A DNA stretch of 35,663 bases from NCBI GenBank assembly GCA_016210585.1, contig JACQTX010000136.1, positions 1 to 35,663 on the forward strand, written 5' to 3'. The stretch comes from Chloroflexota bacterium (GTDB taxonomy: Bacteria; Chloroflexota; Dehalococcoidia; Dehalococcoidales; JAFGLR01). Of this stretch, positions 1 to 7,588 are shown one piece after another. Both the position numbers and the translations under genes were made by a program. Within the stretch, counting starts at the first letter, position 1. The number at the start of each line of letters is the position of its first letter. The notes under the pieces are model-generated. The model was not told the DNA's origin, did not search any database, and saw only the letters and a list, made by a program, of their open reading frames with translations.

Positions 1-318
1 AAGGATGACATGATAATCCGAGGTGGCGAGAACATCTCGCCGGAAGAGGTGGAGGACGTGGTCTGTGCCCATCCCAAGATAGAAGAGGCGGCAGTGGTCG
101 GCGTGCCTGACTCCGAGTGGGGCTAGCAGCCGGTCGCCTTCGTGGTGCTGAAGAAGGGGGAGACGGCGACAGCCGATGAGATTATCGAGAGCTGCCGGGC
201 CAAGCTAAGCTTCAAGCGACCCTGGGATGTCGTCTTTGTGGAATCGTTGCCCCGCAACCCCATGGGCAAAGTACTGAAAAGACAACTGCGTGAGCAGTAC
301 ACCCAGATGTCACGGTAG
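1..318 (+). pseudogene. C-terminal part of an acyl-CoA synthetase (AMP-forming), interrupted by an in-frame TAG
   Basis: The first 318 bases, read from base 1, encode the C-terminal lid domain of the ANL (acyl/aryl-CoA synthetase) superfamily. The hinge-proximal motif [14 protein letters not shown] and the C-terminal A10 motif PRNPMGKVLKRQLRE, whose Lys after Gly is the adenylation lysine, are both visible. The rest of the gene lies outside the window. An amber codon at 124-126 interrupts the frame between EWG and QPVAFVVLK, where family members have a residue such as Glu or Gln, so a single-base change (CAG or GAG to TAG) would explain it. The frame is intact on both sides. It is either a recent nonsense mutation or a sequencing/assembly error. 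Recoding is unlikely because TAG is the ordinary stop of many neighbouring genes. If functional, it would activate a carboxylic acid with ATP and CoA. Confidence 0.85.
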
Positions 319-332
319 GAACAGGAGGGGAG

Positions 333-455
333 ATGGCGAATCAGGTTGGCAAGAGGTACGTGTGCAAGAAGTGCGGCTCAGAATTCATCGTCACCCGTGG
401 CGGCGACGGCACGATACACTGCTGCGGGCAGCCAATGGAATTGAAGAAGGGCTAG
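333..455 (+). CDS. Desulforedoxin-like miniprotein 1 (40 aa)
   Basis: This 40-residue ORF starts at an ATG preceded by a strong AGGAGGGG ribosome-binding site at 323-330. It has the desulforedoxin pattern: a CxxC pair (CKKCG, residues 11 and 14) near the start and an adjacent CC pair (residues 30 and 31) followed by GQPM. In desulforedoxin and the N-terminal domain of desulfoferrodoxin, these four cysteines bind one iron in a rubredoxin-like tetrahedral site. Zinc is also possible. It is a small electron carrier or metal-binding protein by family. It sits 14 bases after the synthetase remnant and 14 bases before a second copy, so the three probably share a transcript. No partner enzyme (superoxide reductase domain) is attached. 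Confidence 0.8.
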   Translation: MANQVGKRYVCKKCGSEFIVTRGGDGTIHCCGQPMELKKG

Positions 456-469
456 ACAGAGGGTACGCT

Positions 470-610
470 ATGAGCCAGTTGGGGAAGAGATATCGTTGTG
501 AGGTCTGCGGGACGGAGGCGCTCTGCACCAAGACCGGCGAAGGCACGCCAAACTGCTGTGACCAGCCGATGGTTGTTCAGGAGCCCAAGCCGATACCATC
601 CTCGGACTAG
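470..610 (+). CDS. Desulforedoxin-like miniprotein 2 (46 aa)
   Basis: This is a second 46-residue protein of the same type: LGKRYRCEVCG (CxxC, residues 10 and 13) and a CC pair at residues 29-30 followed by DQPM. Its N-terminal GKRY and C-terminal CCxQPM match the preceding miniprotein, so the two look like a tandem duplication that has diverged, with an extra proline-rich tail (EPKPIPSSD) here. The upstream region (GAGGGTACGCT before the ATG) offers a usable ribosome-binding site. The longer frame beginning at 290 runs out of frame through the first miniprotein, so ATG 470 is the supported start. The role is probably iron-dependent electron transfer or metal binding. The physiological partner cannot be told. 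Confidence 0.78.
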   Translation: MSQLGKRYRCEVCGTEALCTKTGEGTPNCCDQPMVVQEPKPIPSSD

Positions 611-725
611 CACCTGGTTGCTGAGAAGAAGCCTGCCGTTCTATATCTGTGACGAGCTTATCAGGCCACAAGGCTGTGCTTTAAGACAGTGCCTCAGGGT
701 TTGTAAGTTCTGGGCACCGCTAAGC

Positions 726-1763
726 TCATAGTAGAACAATGCCCCGCAACATTTCTCCTTTGTCCAGCATCTGGTAAGCCTCGTTTATTTGTTCCAGTTT
801 GAAGCGGTGGGAGACAATCTGGTCCAACTTGACGAAGCCTCTTTCTACAAGACTGATGACCTTGGGCAATTCGCGAACATTATAGTTCTTGGAGCCGATT
901 ACGTTGAGCTCAAGCCAGTTGAGGCGGTTGACACTAAGCTGAAACTTCTCGAAACTGAAGCCGACGACCACCACCTTGCCACCCGGTTTGGTCGCCCTAA
1001 ATGCGTTTTCTATCATGGCAGGGACGCCGGTCACGTCAATGGCGATATCGGCACCTCCGCCTGTCAAATTCCGCACCGCTCGGTCCGCCTGCTCAATTTC
1101 TTGAAGGCCAAGCACCTCGGCAGCGCCCAGCTCCCTGGCTTTTTGCAGCTTCCATTTCTTTCTACCAACGCCGATGACTTTGGCACCAAAGGCCGTGGCA
1201 ATTTGAACACAAATAAGGCCCAGGCCACCGGAAGCACCGAATATGGCTACCGTATCACCTCTCCTAACTCTGGCTCGATTGCAAAGGGCATGATAACAGG
1301 TTGCTACCGCATCGGTAATAACGGAACTCTCCTCAATAGGCAAGCTATCAGGGAGCGGGCAAACGCCCCAGTGTGGTGCGACCACATATTCAGCAAAAGC
1401 TCCATTGTGAGTAGCCCCCACCACCATCATGTTGGGGCATAGATTCTGCCGTCCACTCTGACAAAACGAACATGAAAGACAGGGAATTGGCGTGGCTACC
1501 AGAACTCTTTGCCCTGGCTTCACGTTAGTCACATTGGTGCCTATTTCAGCAACAATACCAGATGGCTCATGGCCAAAGATGATGGGTGGCTGTTTCGGAA
1601 TAGGTGCGCCCTTCAGGTATTCCAGGTCGGTCCGGCATAGACCACAGGCGGCGATTCTTACGAGCACATCATCGGGCTCCAGTCTTGGTTCCGGCACCTC
1701 TGTGACAACCATCGGCTTCTGCGGCCAGGATCCAGCCGGCCCGTAATAGACTGCTGCTCTCAT
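726..1763 (-). CDS. Zinc-dependent alcohol dehydrogenase (MDR family)
   Basis: This is a medium-chain dehydrogenase/reductase of 345 aa, the family's usual length. Catalytic zinc ligands are Cys43 (GLCRTD) and His65-Glu66 (GHE). The structural zinc site has four Cys at 95, 98, 101 and 109. The Rossmann loop GASGGLG lies near 176-182, so NAD(P)H use is expected. It should oxidise a secondary alcohol or hydroxyacyl-CoA reversibly. Among anaerobic enzymes the overall layout resembles 6-hydroxycyclohex-1-ene-1-carbonyl-CoA dehydrogenase, but that assignment is only a guess. The ATG has GGAGAC five bases upstream. It follows tetR on the minus strand with a 90-base gap and no promoter that I can see, so it is probably cotranscribed with the regulator and under the same operator. 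Confidence 0.88.
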   Translation of the reverse strand: MRAAVYYGPAGSWPQKPMVVTEVPEPRLEPDDVLVRIAACGLCRTDLEYLKGAPIPKQPPIIFGHEPSGIVAEIGTNVTNVKPGQRVLVATPIPCLSCSFCQSGRQNLCPNMMVVGATHNGAFAEYVVAPHWGVCPLPDSLPIEESSVITDAVATCYHALCNRARVRRGDTVAIFGASGGLGLICVQIATAFGAKVIGVGRKKWKLQKARELGAAEVLGLQEIEQADRAVRNLTGGGADIAIDVTGVPAMIENAFRATKPGGKVVVVGFSFEKFQLSVNRLNWLELNVIGSKNYNVRELPKVISLVERGFVKLDQIVSHRFKLEQINEAYQMLDKGEMLRGIVLL

Positions 1764-1853
1764 CTTGTCTCCGACTTAAGGATTTGTAGCTGGCGCAATC
1801 TCAGGGCAAATAGAATGAGAAACTGCGTCACTAATGCGAAGAGAGAAGTAAAG

Positions 1854-2453
1854 CTAAGCCCCATCGAGGACACCATGCAATACCTGCTCCGCTAACGCCG
1901 CAACGACCTGGCTATCGTTGCTCTTTTGCTTGCGATACCAGATGCAGATTGAGTCCATAGAAGCTAGTAAGCAGTTGGCGATCAGTCTTGGCGGGAGTCT
2001 GCTCTTGAGCTTTCCCGGTGGTATCTCGGCAATAAGGGCTGTAAATGCCTCAGCGTAATCTTTCCGTTTGCGATGAATATCCTGTTGCAGTTCTCTCGGT
2101 AGCGCCGCAAGCTCATTTAGCAGGCCACCCAGCAGCACCTTCGTCATGATGGGGTCTTCGCAGCACGCTTTGACGTGAGCGTTGACTGTTCGTTTGAGTT
2201 TCTCGGCAGGGTCAATGGCCTCGGTAACCCCCATCTCTTCCAGAGCATCCTGATAGCGCTGAAAGATTAGCTCGTGTAAGGCGTGGAGAATATGGGCCTT
2301 GCTCTTGAAATAATAGTAGATATTACCCTTTGTGACGTTCAGGGCAGAGGCTATATCATCAATGTGGGCCGCACTATAGCCGTGCTTGCTGAAAATCTCG
2401 CCAGCAACCTGCAGTATCTGAAGTTTCTTCTTGTCATACACCGCTCTCTGCAT
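1854..2453 (-). CDS. TetR/AcrR-family transcriptional repressor, likely master regulator of the island
   Basis: This is a 199-residue protein with a TetR-type N-terminal DNA-binding domain: ILQVAGEIFSKHGY at 13-26, then the helix-turn-helix IDDIASALNVTKGNIYYYF at 31-49. The rest is all-helical ligand-binding domain, as in regulators of acyl-CoA metabolism (FadR/KstR2-like TetR proteins), whose usual ligands are CoA thioesters. The gene is divergent from the catabolic operon. The intergenic region holds a perfect 25-bp palindrome that overlaps a promoter facing tetR and lies just downstream of the promoter facing the operon. I infer autorepression and repression of the island, because the same motif precedes four further promoters here. 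The ATG has a modest GGGTGA ribosome-binding site. The inducer is unknown; a pathway CoA ester is plausible. Confidence 0.9.
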   Translation of the reverse strand: MQRAVYDKKKLQILQVAGEIFSKHGYSAAHIDDIASALNVTKGNIYYYFKSKAHILHALHELIFQRYQDALEEMGVTEAIDPAEKLKRTVNAHVKACCEDPIMTKVLLGGLLNELAALPRELQQDIHRKRKDYAEAFTALIAEIPPGKLKSRLPPRLIANCLLASMDSICIWYRKQKSNDSQVVAALAEQVLHGVLDGA

Positions 2454-2535
2454 AGTGTTTCACCCTTTCGATAAGAGAATAGCAACCATTAATGTGGGTG
2501 TCAACCATGATCTCGCTTGAGTCACCAGTCGTTAT

Positions 2536-2564
2536 TTGACAAATCCCTGCGAAAATGATAGTCT
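2536..2564 (+). promoter_or_regulatory. Predicted promoter of the 2634-10322 operon
   Basis: TTGACA (2536-2541), a 17-base spacer ending in TGA (extended -10), then TAGTCT (2559-2564). The -10 is poor by itself but has the TGN extension shared by all the island's operon promoters. The operator palindrome starts four bases downstream, over the expected transcription start. Confidence 0.65.
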
Positions 2565-2568
2565 AGCT

Positions 2569-2593
2569 TTATTAAATACTAAGTATTTAATAA
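2569..2593. promoter_or_regulatory. Operator site 1: perfect 25-bp palindrome in the tetR/operon intergenic region
   Basis: The left arm TTATTAAATACT (2569-2580), a central A (2581) and the right arm AGTATTTAATAA (2582-2593) form a perfect inverted repeat with 12-bp arms. Its position between divergent promoters next to a TetR gene is the classic arrangement for a TetR operator. Four related sites occur at 10385, 13735, 30626 and 35058. Confidence 0.85.
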
Positions 2594-2599
2594 TGTCAA
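2571..2599 (-). promoter_or_regulatory. Predicted promoter of tetR-adh
   Basis: On the minus strand, TTGACA (2599-2594) and TTTAAT (2576-2571, five of six to consensus) are separated by 17 bases. The spacer and -10 lie inside the palindromic operator, which would let the repressor block its own promoter. It lacks the TG extension seen in the other five promoters. Confidence 0.6.
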
Positions 2600-2633
2600 G
2601 TGAGTCGTGAATGTAACAAGTAAGGAGCTTCAG

Positions 2634-3782
2634 ATGGTGCCTGTAGCCGCGCTGACTGGACTACAAAAGGTGAAGTATATCTACAACAACCGGCTTGACC
2701 GGGTTAAAGAACTAAAGAGTGAAGGCAAACGAATAATCGGCTATCTTTGCTCTATGGCACCGCTTGAAATACTGGAAGCCGCCGGCCTTGTCCCCTTTCG
2801 TATTATGGGCAGCCCGCAGAAGGGCACCGCTAGCGCTGATGTTCATATTGAGACGAACATGTGCCCCTACGTGCGTAACTGCTTTGCTAGAGGTCTTGAA
2901 GGTGAGTTCGGGTTTCTTGATGGGTTGCTGTTGTCCCACACTTGTGATTCGGTACTGAGGCTGTATGGACTCTGGAAGTACCATCTGGATGCTCCTTTCA
3001 CTCACTGCGTTAACGTTCCCCATACGATAAGCGAGCCGACCATCCGCTTTTTCAGAGAAGAAATCGAACTATTCAAAGAGAAGGTTGAACAATATGCGGG
3101 CCAGGAGATTTCCGGACCAGCACTAAGAGCGTCAATTGAGCTTTACAACGCGAACAAAGCACTGGTGAAAGAGCTATACGGCCTACGGAAGGAGGACCCA
3201 CCGCTGATCTCCGGAACAGAGATGATGGAAACGCTAGTTGCCGGGTTGAGTATTCCGGCCAGGGAATTCAATCAACTGTTGAGAGAAGTCAAGGACGAGG
3301 TGATTACCCGCCCGCCAAAGCTGACCAAAAAGCCCAGACTCCTCTTACACGGCTGCATCATGGACAAGACAGGCTTTGTCAGTCTCATTGAAAAGTGTGG
3401 TGCTAAGGTGGTGATGGACGATACGTGCATCGGGACGAGGACCTTCTGGAATGAAGTAGCGACGGATGGTGACCTCCTTGATGGACTCATTGACAGCTAT
3501 TTTAAGAAGTTCCAGTGCCCACGCACCTATCGTGGCCGGAGTCTTCATCGTTTTGACTACCTGCGGCAGTATGCAACAGACTACAATGCTCAGGGTATGA
3601 TCTCCTATATCATGCGGTTTTGCGACTGCCATTCGCTCGACGCTCCCGATATGCGGGATTACCTCAGGGAGCTGAGGTTACCAGTGCTTATCGTGGAAGA
3701 CGATTACACCGAGGGTGCCGTGCAATCGCTGCGAGTGAGAATCCAGGCCTTTATTGAGTCAGTAACCGAAATATCAGTCTAG
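2634..3782 (+). CDS. Benzoyl-CoA reductase / 2-hydroxyacyl-CoA dehydratase family subunit (BcrC/HgdB-like)
   Basis: This 382-residue protein belongs to the two-subunit family in which each subunit can bind a [4Fe-4S] cluster and an ATP-driven activator supplies low-potential electrons. Family signatures are visible: MCPYVRNC (Cys77, Cys83), SHTCDS (Cys104), MDDTCIGTR (Cys265), MRFCDCHSLD (Cys330, Cys332) and the terminal LIVEDDYTEG. The enzyme either reduces an aromatic or unsaturated acyl-CoA or removes water from a 2-hydroxyacyl-CoA; sequence alone does not decide. The ATG at 2634 is chosen because AAGGAG lies six bases upstream; an in-frame GTG at 2607 would add nine residues without a good ribosome-binding site. 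It is the first gene of the operon and its partner starts 16 bases downstream. No activator gene is present in the window. Confidence 0.85.
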   Translation: MVPVAALTGLQKVKYIYNNRLDRVKELKSEGKRIIGYLCSMAPLEILEAAGLVPFRIMGSPQKGTASADVHIETNMCPYVRNCFARGLEGEFGFLDGLLLSHTCDSVLRLYGLWKYHLDAPFTHCVNVPHTISEPTIRFFREEIELFKEKVEQYAGQEISGPALRASIELYNANKALVKELYGLRKEDPPLISGTEMMETLVAGLSIPAREFNQLLREVKDEVITRPPKLTKKPRLLLHGCIMDKTGFVSLIEKCGAKVVMDDTCIGTRTFWNEVATDGDLLDGLIDSYFKKFQCPRTYRGRSLHRFDYLRQYATDYNAQGMISYIMRFCDCHSLDAPDMRDYLRELRLPVLIVEDDYTEGAVQSLRVRIQAFIESVTEISV

Positions 3783-3798
3783 TTCTGAGAGGGCGTAA

Positions 3799-5148
3799 AT
3801 GGTGACTTCTTCAAGCGAGTTTGCAAAGCCGATAAGACACACCGATGCAGCTAAATCGGTAAACAGGGTATTGAAAGACTGGTATGCCCGCAGCCAGGAG
3901 GCGCGGGCCAAGGGGGCACCATCAGCCTGGGTGATGGCCAGCACACCGCCGGAAATCTTGGAGGCATTCGATATCCAGGCAGTGTTCCCGGAAAACTACG
4001 GTGCCGTGTCAGCATCCCGAGGACAGGCCGTGCATTACATCAATATCGCCGAAAGCGAGGGCTACTCCCCTTCAATATGCTCGTACTGCCGGAATACCCT
4101 GGGATACATTCAAGAGCGCCAGCAACTTAAGGCAGAGCCACCGGACGCACCTCTGGGCGGGATGGGAGACCCGTCCATGCTGCTCAGTGTGAGTCTCTGC
4201 TGCGATATCAGAATCAAATGGTTTCAGACTCTGGCCACTCGCTATTTGAAGGTGCCCATACACATTATGGAGTCGCTCAATCCACCCTACGGGTTGGACA
4301 TGACAGATGAGCGGATTAAGAAACACTACATAGATGTAGCCCTGGCCGAGTTGCGCTCACTGGTCGCTTTCCTGGAAGAGCAGACAGGGAGGAAGCTGGA
4401 CGAAAGAAGGCTGAAACAGGTGATTGCCAACTCGTTGGTGGCCCGGCGCCTTTTATACCAGACCTACCAGCTACGTAAAGCGGTGCCCTCACCAATGCCA
4501 TCGGAAGACGCCTTTGCGTGCGTTGTCCCCTACCTCTATATGCGTGGCACCAGTTTCGCGGTGGATTTCTATCAAAAGCTGCATGAAGAGGTGAAGGAAA
4601 GGGTCGAAAAAAGGATAGCCGTTATCCCCGAGGAAAGATATCGCATCTTATGGGTGGGGATGCCACCGTGGTTCAACATGGGCATCTTTAACTACCTGGA
4701 AAGCCTGGGTACGGTATCAGCTATAGAGAGCCAGTATTACATGGGAACACCGATTGAGGTTGACCCGGAGAAAGGCCTGCAAGCCCTTGCTGAGATAGCT
4801 TGGCTGAGAAGTGTAGAACAGCATCGCCAGGGGGCCGAGATCGCGCCGGAGCAGTCAGGGCCGAGCGGCGACGTGGCTGGTCTGCCCGTCTCGCTTGTCG
4901 AGTCCTTCGCACGTGACTACAAGGTGCATGGCATAATAGTCCATCTTGTCCAGTCGTGCCGCATCATTTCTTTCGGGCAGGCGCACTATAAGAACGTGCT
5001 GCGGGAAAGACTCAACTTGCCCATGCTATCCCTTGAGAGCGATATGTCCGACCCACGCTTGTGGAATGACACCGAAATCAAGGGGCATATCAAGCTCTTC
5101 ATTGATGTGTTGGGACAACGCAAGGGCACGACCGCTGTAAAGCAATAA
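3799..5148 (+). CDS. Benzoyl-CoA reductase / 2-hydroxyacyl-CoA dehydratase family subunit (BcrB/HgdA-like)
   Basis: This 449-residue protein is the probable partner of the preceding subunit, and the pair gives the usual heterodimer. It shows YSPSICSYCRNTLGY (Cys94, Cys97) and a CC pair near 134-135 in the N-terminal half, and VQSCRIISFG near the C-terminus, where cysteines of this family hold the cluster. It is 67 residues longer than the first subunit, as BcrB- and HgdA-type subunits often are. A stretch near residues 340-360, rich in Gly, Ala, Pro and Glu, looks like a linker or an insertion. The ATG follows AGAGGG with a five-base spacing. Substrate and reaction are unknown. The context of CoA-transferases and a downstream radical dehydratase fits anaerobic acyl-CoA catabolism. 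Confidence 0.82.
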   Translation: MVTSSSEFAKPIRHTDAAKSVNRVLKDWYARSQEARAKGAPSAWVMASTPPEILEAFDIQAVFPENYGAVSASRGQAVHYINIAESEGYSPSICSYCRNTLGYIQERQQLKAEPPDAPLGGMGDPSMLLSVSLCCDIRIKWFQTLATRYLKVPIHIMESLNPPYGLDMTDERIKKHYIDVALAELRSLVAFLEEQTGRKLDERRLKQVIANSLVARRLLYQTYQLRKAVPSPMPSEDAFACVVPYLYMRGTSFAVDFYQKLHEEVKERVEKRIAVIPEERYRILWVGMPPWFNMGIFNYLESLGTVSAIESQYYMGTPIEVDPEKGLQALAEIAWLRSVEQHRQGAEIAPEQSGPSGDVAGLPVSLVESFARDYKVHGIIVHLVQSCRIISFGQAHYKNVLRERLNLPMLSLESDMSDPRLWNDTEIKGHIKLFIDVLGQRKGTTAVKQ

Positions 5149-5185
5149 CTGTCGAACGCGGCAGAGCGGAGGAAGATACGCTATC

Positions 5186-6388
5186 ATGATGCCACTGGAA
5201 GGAATCAGGATTGTTGACATGAGCCGAGCCCAGATGGGGCCGTCGGCGGCTACCATGCTCGCGGACCTGGGCGCTGACGTGATAAAAGTGGAGCCGCTGG
5301 AAGGTGAGTACTCCCGCAACGCCACCTGGGCACTCTACCCGCGGGGGACGGTGGACGCCTTCATACTGGCGCATAACCGTGGCAAGAGGAGTTTGGCCAT
5401 TGACCACCGGCACGAAAAGGGCAAGGAAGTCATCTTCAAGTTGGTGGAAGCATCAGATGTCTTCATGCAGAATCTGCGCCCGGGGGCTATCGAGGCGCTG
5501 GGCTATGGCTATGACATGCTGAGCAAACTCAATTCCCGCCTTATCTATTTCAACGGCAGTGGCTTCGGACGGAAGGGACCGCTCGCCTCATGGCCAGCCT
5601 ATGACATCATCGGGCAGGCGATGGGCGGCATCATTTCTGTCACCGGCGGGCCAGATGACCCGCCTACTCCGGTGGGAGTCGCTATTGGCGACCAGGTCGG
5701 TGCGATGATGGTGGCCTTCGGCATCGTGACCGCTCTTCTCATCCGTGAGCGCACTGGCATCGGCCAGGAAGTGGACGTAAGCATGCTGGATACTCAGCTC
5801 GCTTTGCAGAACTGGGAGATTACGCATTACCTGGTCACCGGCAAGCTGCCGACCAGGCGCCGGTCCTCACAGCCTCTCCCGGGCACGGCCTGGCCCATGT
5901 GGCGTGTCTATCGGGCAAAGGACGGTGACCTTGTCCTGGGCGGCGTTACCCAGGAGCGGTGGCCGTCCTTCTGCCGTCTGCTGGGACTGGAACATGTCAT
6001 AGACGACCCACGTTTCAGAGACTGGGAAAGCCGGGTAAAGAACCGGGACGAATTGGTCGGCCTCCTCGAAAAGGCTTTCTCACAGAAAACAGTGGATGAG
6101 TGGATTGAGCTGATGCACCAGGCCGACCAGATGGTGGGGCCGGTTTACACCTATGCTGAGGTAGTGGAGAACCCACAGGTACTGGCCAACGAAATGGTTG
6201 TCTCCTTGCCGCACCGCTCCGGGCAGGAAGTCAAAACGGTGGGCGTCCCAATAAAATTCTCCAAGACACCGGCTAAGATTCGCTCGGCTGACCCCGAGGT
6301 GGGACAACACAATGAAGAAATACTGCTGGAACTGGGTTATACGTGGGATGATATTGCCCAGCTAAAGGAACAGAAGGTCGTGCTTTGA
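5186..6388 (+). CDS. Class III CoA-transferase (CaiB/BaiF family), catalytically complete
   Basis: This 400-residue protein has the formyl-CoA-transferase fold signatures: an N-terminal LEGIRIVDMSR, LADLGADVIKVEP at 26-37 and NRGKRSLAID near 64-73. The catalytic aspartate aligns to Asp169 in VAIGDQVG, the same number as in formyl-CoA transferase, where it forms the aspartyl-CoA anhydride. It should move CoA from a donor thioester to the carboxylate substrate, activating it without ATP. GGAGG lies 13 bases before the ATG, which is long, so the start is less certain. It follows the two dehydratase/reductase subunits, as in 2-hydroxyacyl-CoA dehydratase systems where a CoA-transferase makes the substrate thioester. 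Its stop codon nearly abuts the next gene. Confidence 0.88.
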   Translation: MMPLEGIRIVDMSRAQMGPSAATMLADLGADVIKVEPLEGEYSRNATWALYPRGTVDAFILAHNRGKRSLAIDHRHEKGKEVIFKLVEASDVFMQNLRPGAIEALGYGYDMLSKLNSRLIYFNGSGFGRKGPLASWPAYDIIGQAMGGIISVTGGPDDPPTPVGVAIGDQVGAMMVAFGIVTALLIRERTGIGQEVDVSMLDTQLALQNWEITHYLVTGKLPTRRRSSQPLPGTAWPMWRVYRAKDGDLVLGGVTQERWPSFCRLLGLEHVIDDPRFRDWESRVKNRDELVGLLEKAFSQKTVDEWIELMHQADQMVGPVYTYAEVVENPQVLANEMVVSLPHRSGQEVKTVGVPIKFSKTPAKIRSADPEVGQHNEEILLELGYTWDDIAQLKEQKVVL

Positions 6389-6437
6389 TGTGCCATTCTC
6401 ATATTCGAGGACAGAACAACAAGAAGAGGAGGGACTG

Positions 6438-7106
6438 GTGGAGCTTGTTGAAGCCATAAAGGCGCGGAAAAGCATCAGGGGTTTTAAACCTGTCCCTGTG
6501 CCCAGGGAAACTGTCACCCGTGTGCTTGACCTGGCGCGGCATGCACCATCCGTTGTTAATAACCAGCCATGGGAGTTCATCGTGCTTGGTGGCGAAGCTC
6601 TGTCCAAAGTCAAGAGCATCAATGAAACGCAGCTTAGAGCGGAGGTGCCACCGGCACCGGAACTGTCCATTTGCAGTTTCTCCGGGCTGCAAAGGGACCG
6701 GCAGGTCACTCTGGGGCGGGAGCTCTACCGGCTTATGGGTATCGGTCGTGAAGACAGGCTGAAGCGACTGGAGTGGGCGGCTAAGGGGAACCGTTTCTAT
6801 GACGCACCGGCGGCTATCATTGTTTGTGTCGAGGACATCTCTTACAGACAGCCCATGTGCCTGGTTGATGTCGGTACGGTTATCTACGCTATCACCCTTG
6901 CGGCTGTGGAAGCCGGCCTAGGCACATGTGTCCAGCAGCAGGTGGTCTTCTACCCGGATGCCGTGCGGAAGGCACTTGATATTCCTGATTCCAAACGTAT
7001 TATTGTGGGTATTGCCATCGGCTACCCGGACGAGGACTTCCCGGCCAACTCCATCCGGACGGAACGCGAAACACTAGACAAACTCATAACGTGGAGGGGA
7101 CTATAG
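6438..7106 (+). CDS. Nitroreductase-fold flavoprotein
   Basis: This is a 222-residue FMN-dependent nitroreductase-family protein. AIKARKSIRGFK at the start carries the Arg-Ser-x-Arg that binds the FMN phosphate. HAPSVVNNQPWEF, YDAPAAIIV and the C-terminal AGLGTCVQQQ and IIVGIAIGYPD blocks are all present. Such proteins carry out two-electron reductions or flavin-mediated hydride transfer with NAD(P)H. In a catabolic operon it could act as an enoate-type or quinone-type reductase, but the substrate cannot be deduced. I chose the GTG at 6438, four bases after GAGGAGGG, because the product then begins like the family (ELVEAIKARKSIR). A GTG at 6390 overlapping the preceding gene would add 16 charged residues. 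Confidence 0.82.
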   Translation: MELVEAIKARKSIRGFKPVPVPRETVTRVLDLARHAPSVVNNQPWEFIVLGGEALSKVKSINETQLRAEVPPAPELSICSFSGLQRDRQVTLGRELYRLMGIGREDRLKRLEWAAKGNRFYDAPAAIIVCVEDISYRQPMCLVDVGTVIYAITLAAVEAGLGTCVQQQVVFYPDAVRKALDIPDSKRIIVGIAIGYPDEDFPANSIRTERETLDKLITWRGL

Positions 7107-7127
7107 GTCAGCGGCAGGAGGCTAGCT

Positions 7128-7559
7128 GTGAGTGTAGAGAAAATTGACCACATCCATGTTTATGTGAAAGACCTGGCCGGTGCCCTGAGGTTCTTCTCTG
7201 AACTTCTCGGGACGAAGTTCTCCAGGGTCATCCACAATGAAGAGTTTGGTTTCGAGGCGGCAATGGAACCGCTTGGCATCAGTCTGATCGCGCCGATATC
7301 GCCCACGAGCCATGTTGCCCGCTTTATTGCCAAGCGGGGCGAGGGCATGTCCGCAATCTGCCTCAAAGTGAGCGACCTTGAAGAGACGGCGCGAAAGCTG
7401 GTGGCGCTGGGTTTGCAGGTGGTGGGGCGGACACAGGACGGCGGCGTGAGGCAGGTCCATTTCCACCCTAAAGACAGCTATGGGGTCCAAATAGAGTTAT
7501 CCGAATATGACGATGTCCATGGTGCCATTATTGCTGCCGAAAGTCCCGGCCAGTATTAG
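7128..7559 (+). CDS. VOC-superfamily protein 1 (methylmalonyl-CoA epimerase / glyoxalase-like)
   Basis: This 143-residue protein has the paired beta-alpha-beta-beta-beta modules of the vicinal oxygen chelate superfamily. The opening DHIHVYVKDL and the later VHFHPKDSYGVQIEL hold the expected metal-binding His and Glu, in the arrangement of methylmalonyl-CoA epimerase. It may epimerise an acyl-CoA carbon or stabilise an enolate. It closely resembles the VOC protein at 16033-16479 in the other large operon, with near-identical C-terminal blocks. The GTG start is supported by AGGAGG at 7116-7121, six bases upstream. Either paralogue could serve as one subunit of a mixed dimer. Confidence 0.83.
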   Translation: MSVEKIDHIHVYVKDLAGALRFFSELLGTKFSRVIHNEEFGFEAAMEPLGISLIAPISPTSHVARFIAKRGEGMSAICLKVSDLEETARKLVALGLQVVGRTQDGGVRQVHFHPKDSYGVQIELSEYDDVHGAIIAAESPGQY

Positions 7560-7588
7560 TTCGTGAATAAGTCGAATAGAATAGCCCA

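Noticed and set aside
124-126. TAG read as pyrrolysine or as a recoded sense codon
   Set aside because: TAG ends many intact genes in this window (for example those at 455, 610, 3782, 7106 and 20102), and no pyrrolysine gene or methyltransferase context is visible.
290-610. A 106-codon open frame starting at 290
   Set aside because: Its first 60 codons run out of frame through the first desulforedoxin-like gene. Only the part from ATG 470 has a ribosome-binding site and family motifs.
611-725. A possible terminator between the desulforedoxin-like genes and the alcohol dehydrogenase
   Set aside because: Only short imperfect repeats are present and there is no U-tract, so nothing is called.
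789-1442. A 217-codon plus-strand frame
   Set aside because: It is the antisense shadow of the zinc alcohol dehydrogenase, which has all family motifs.
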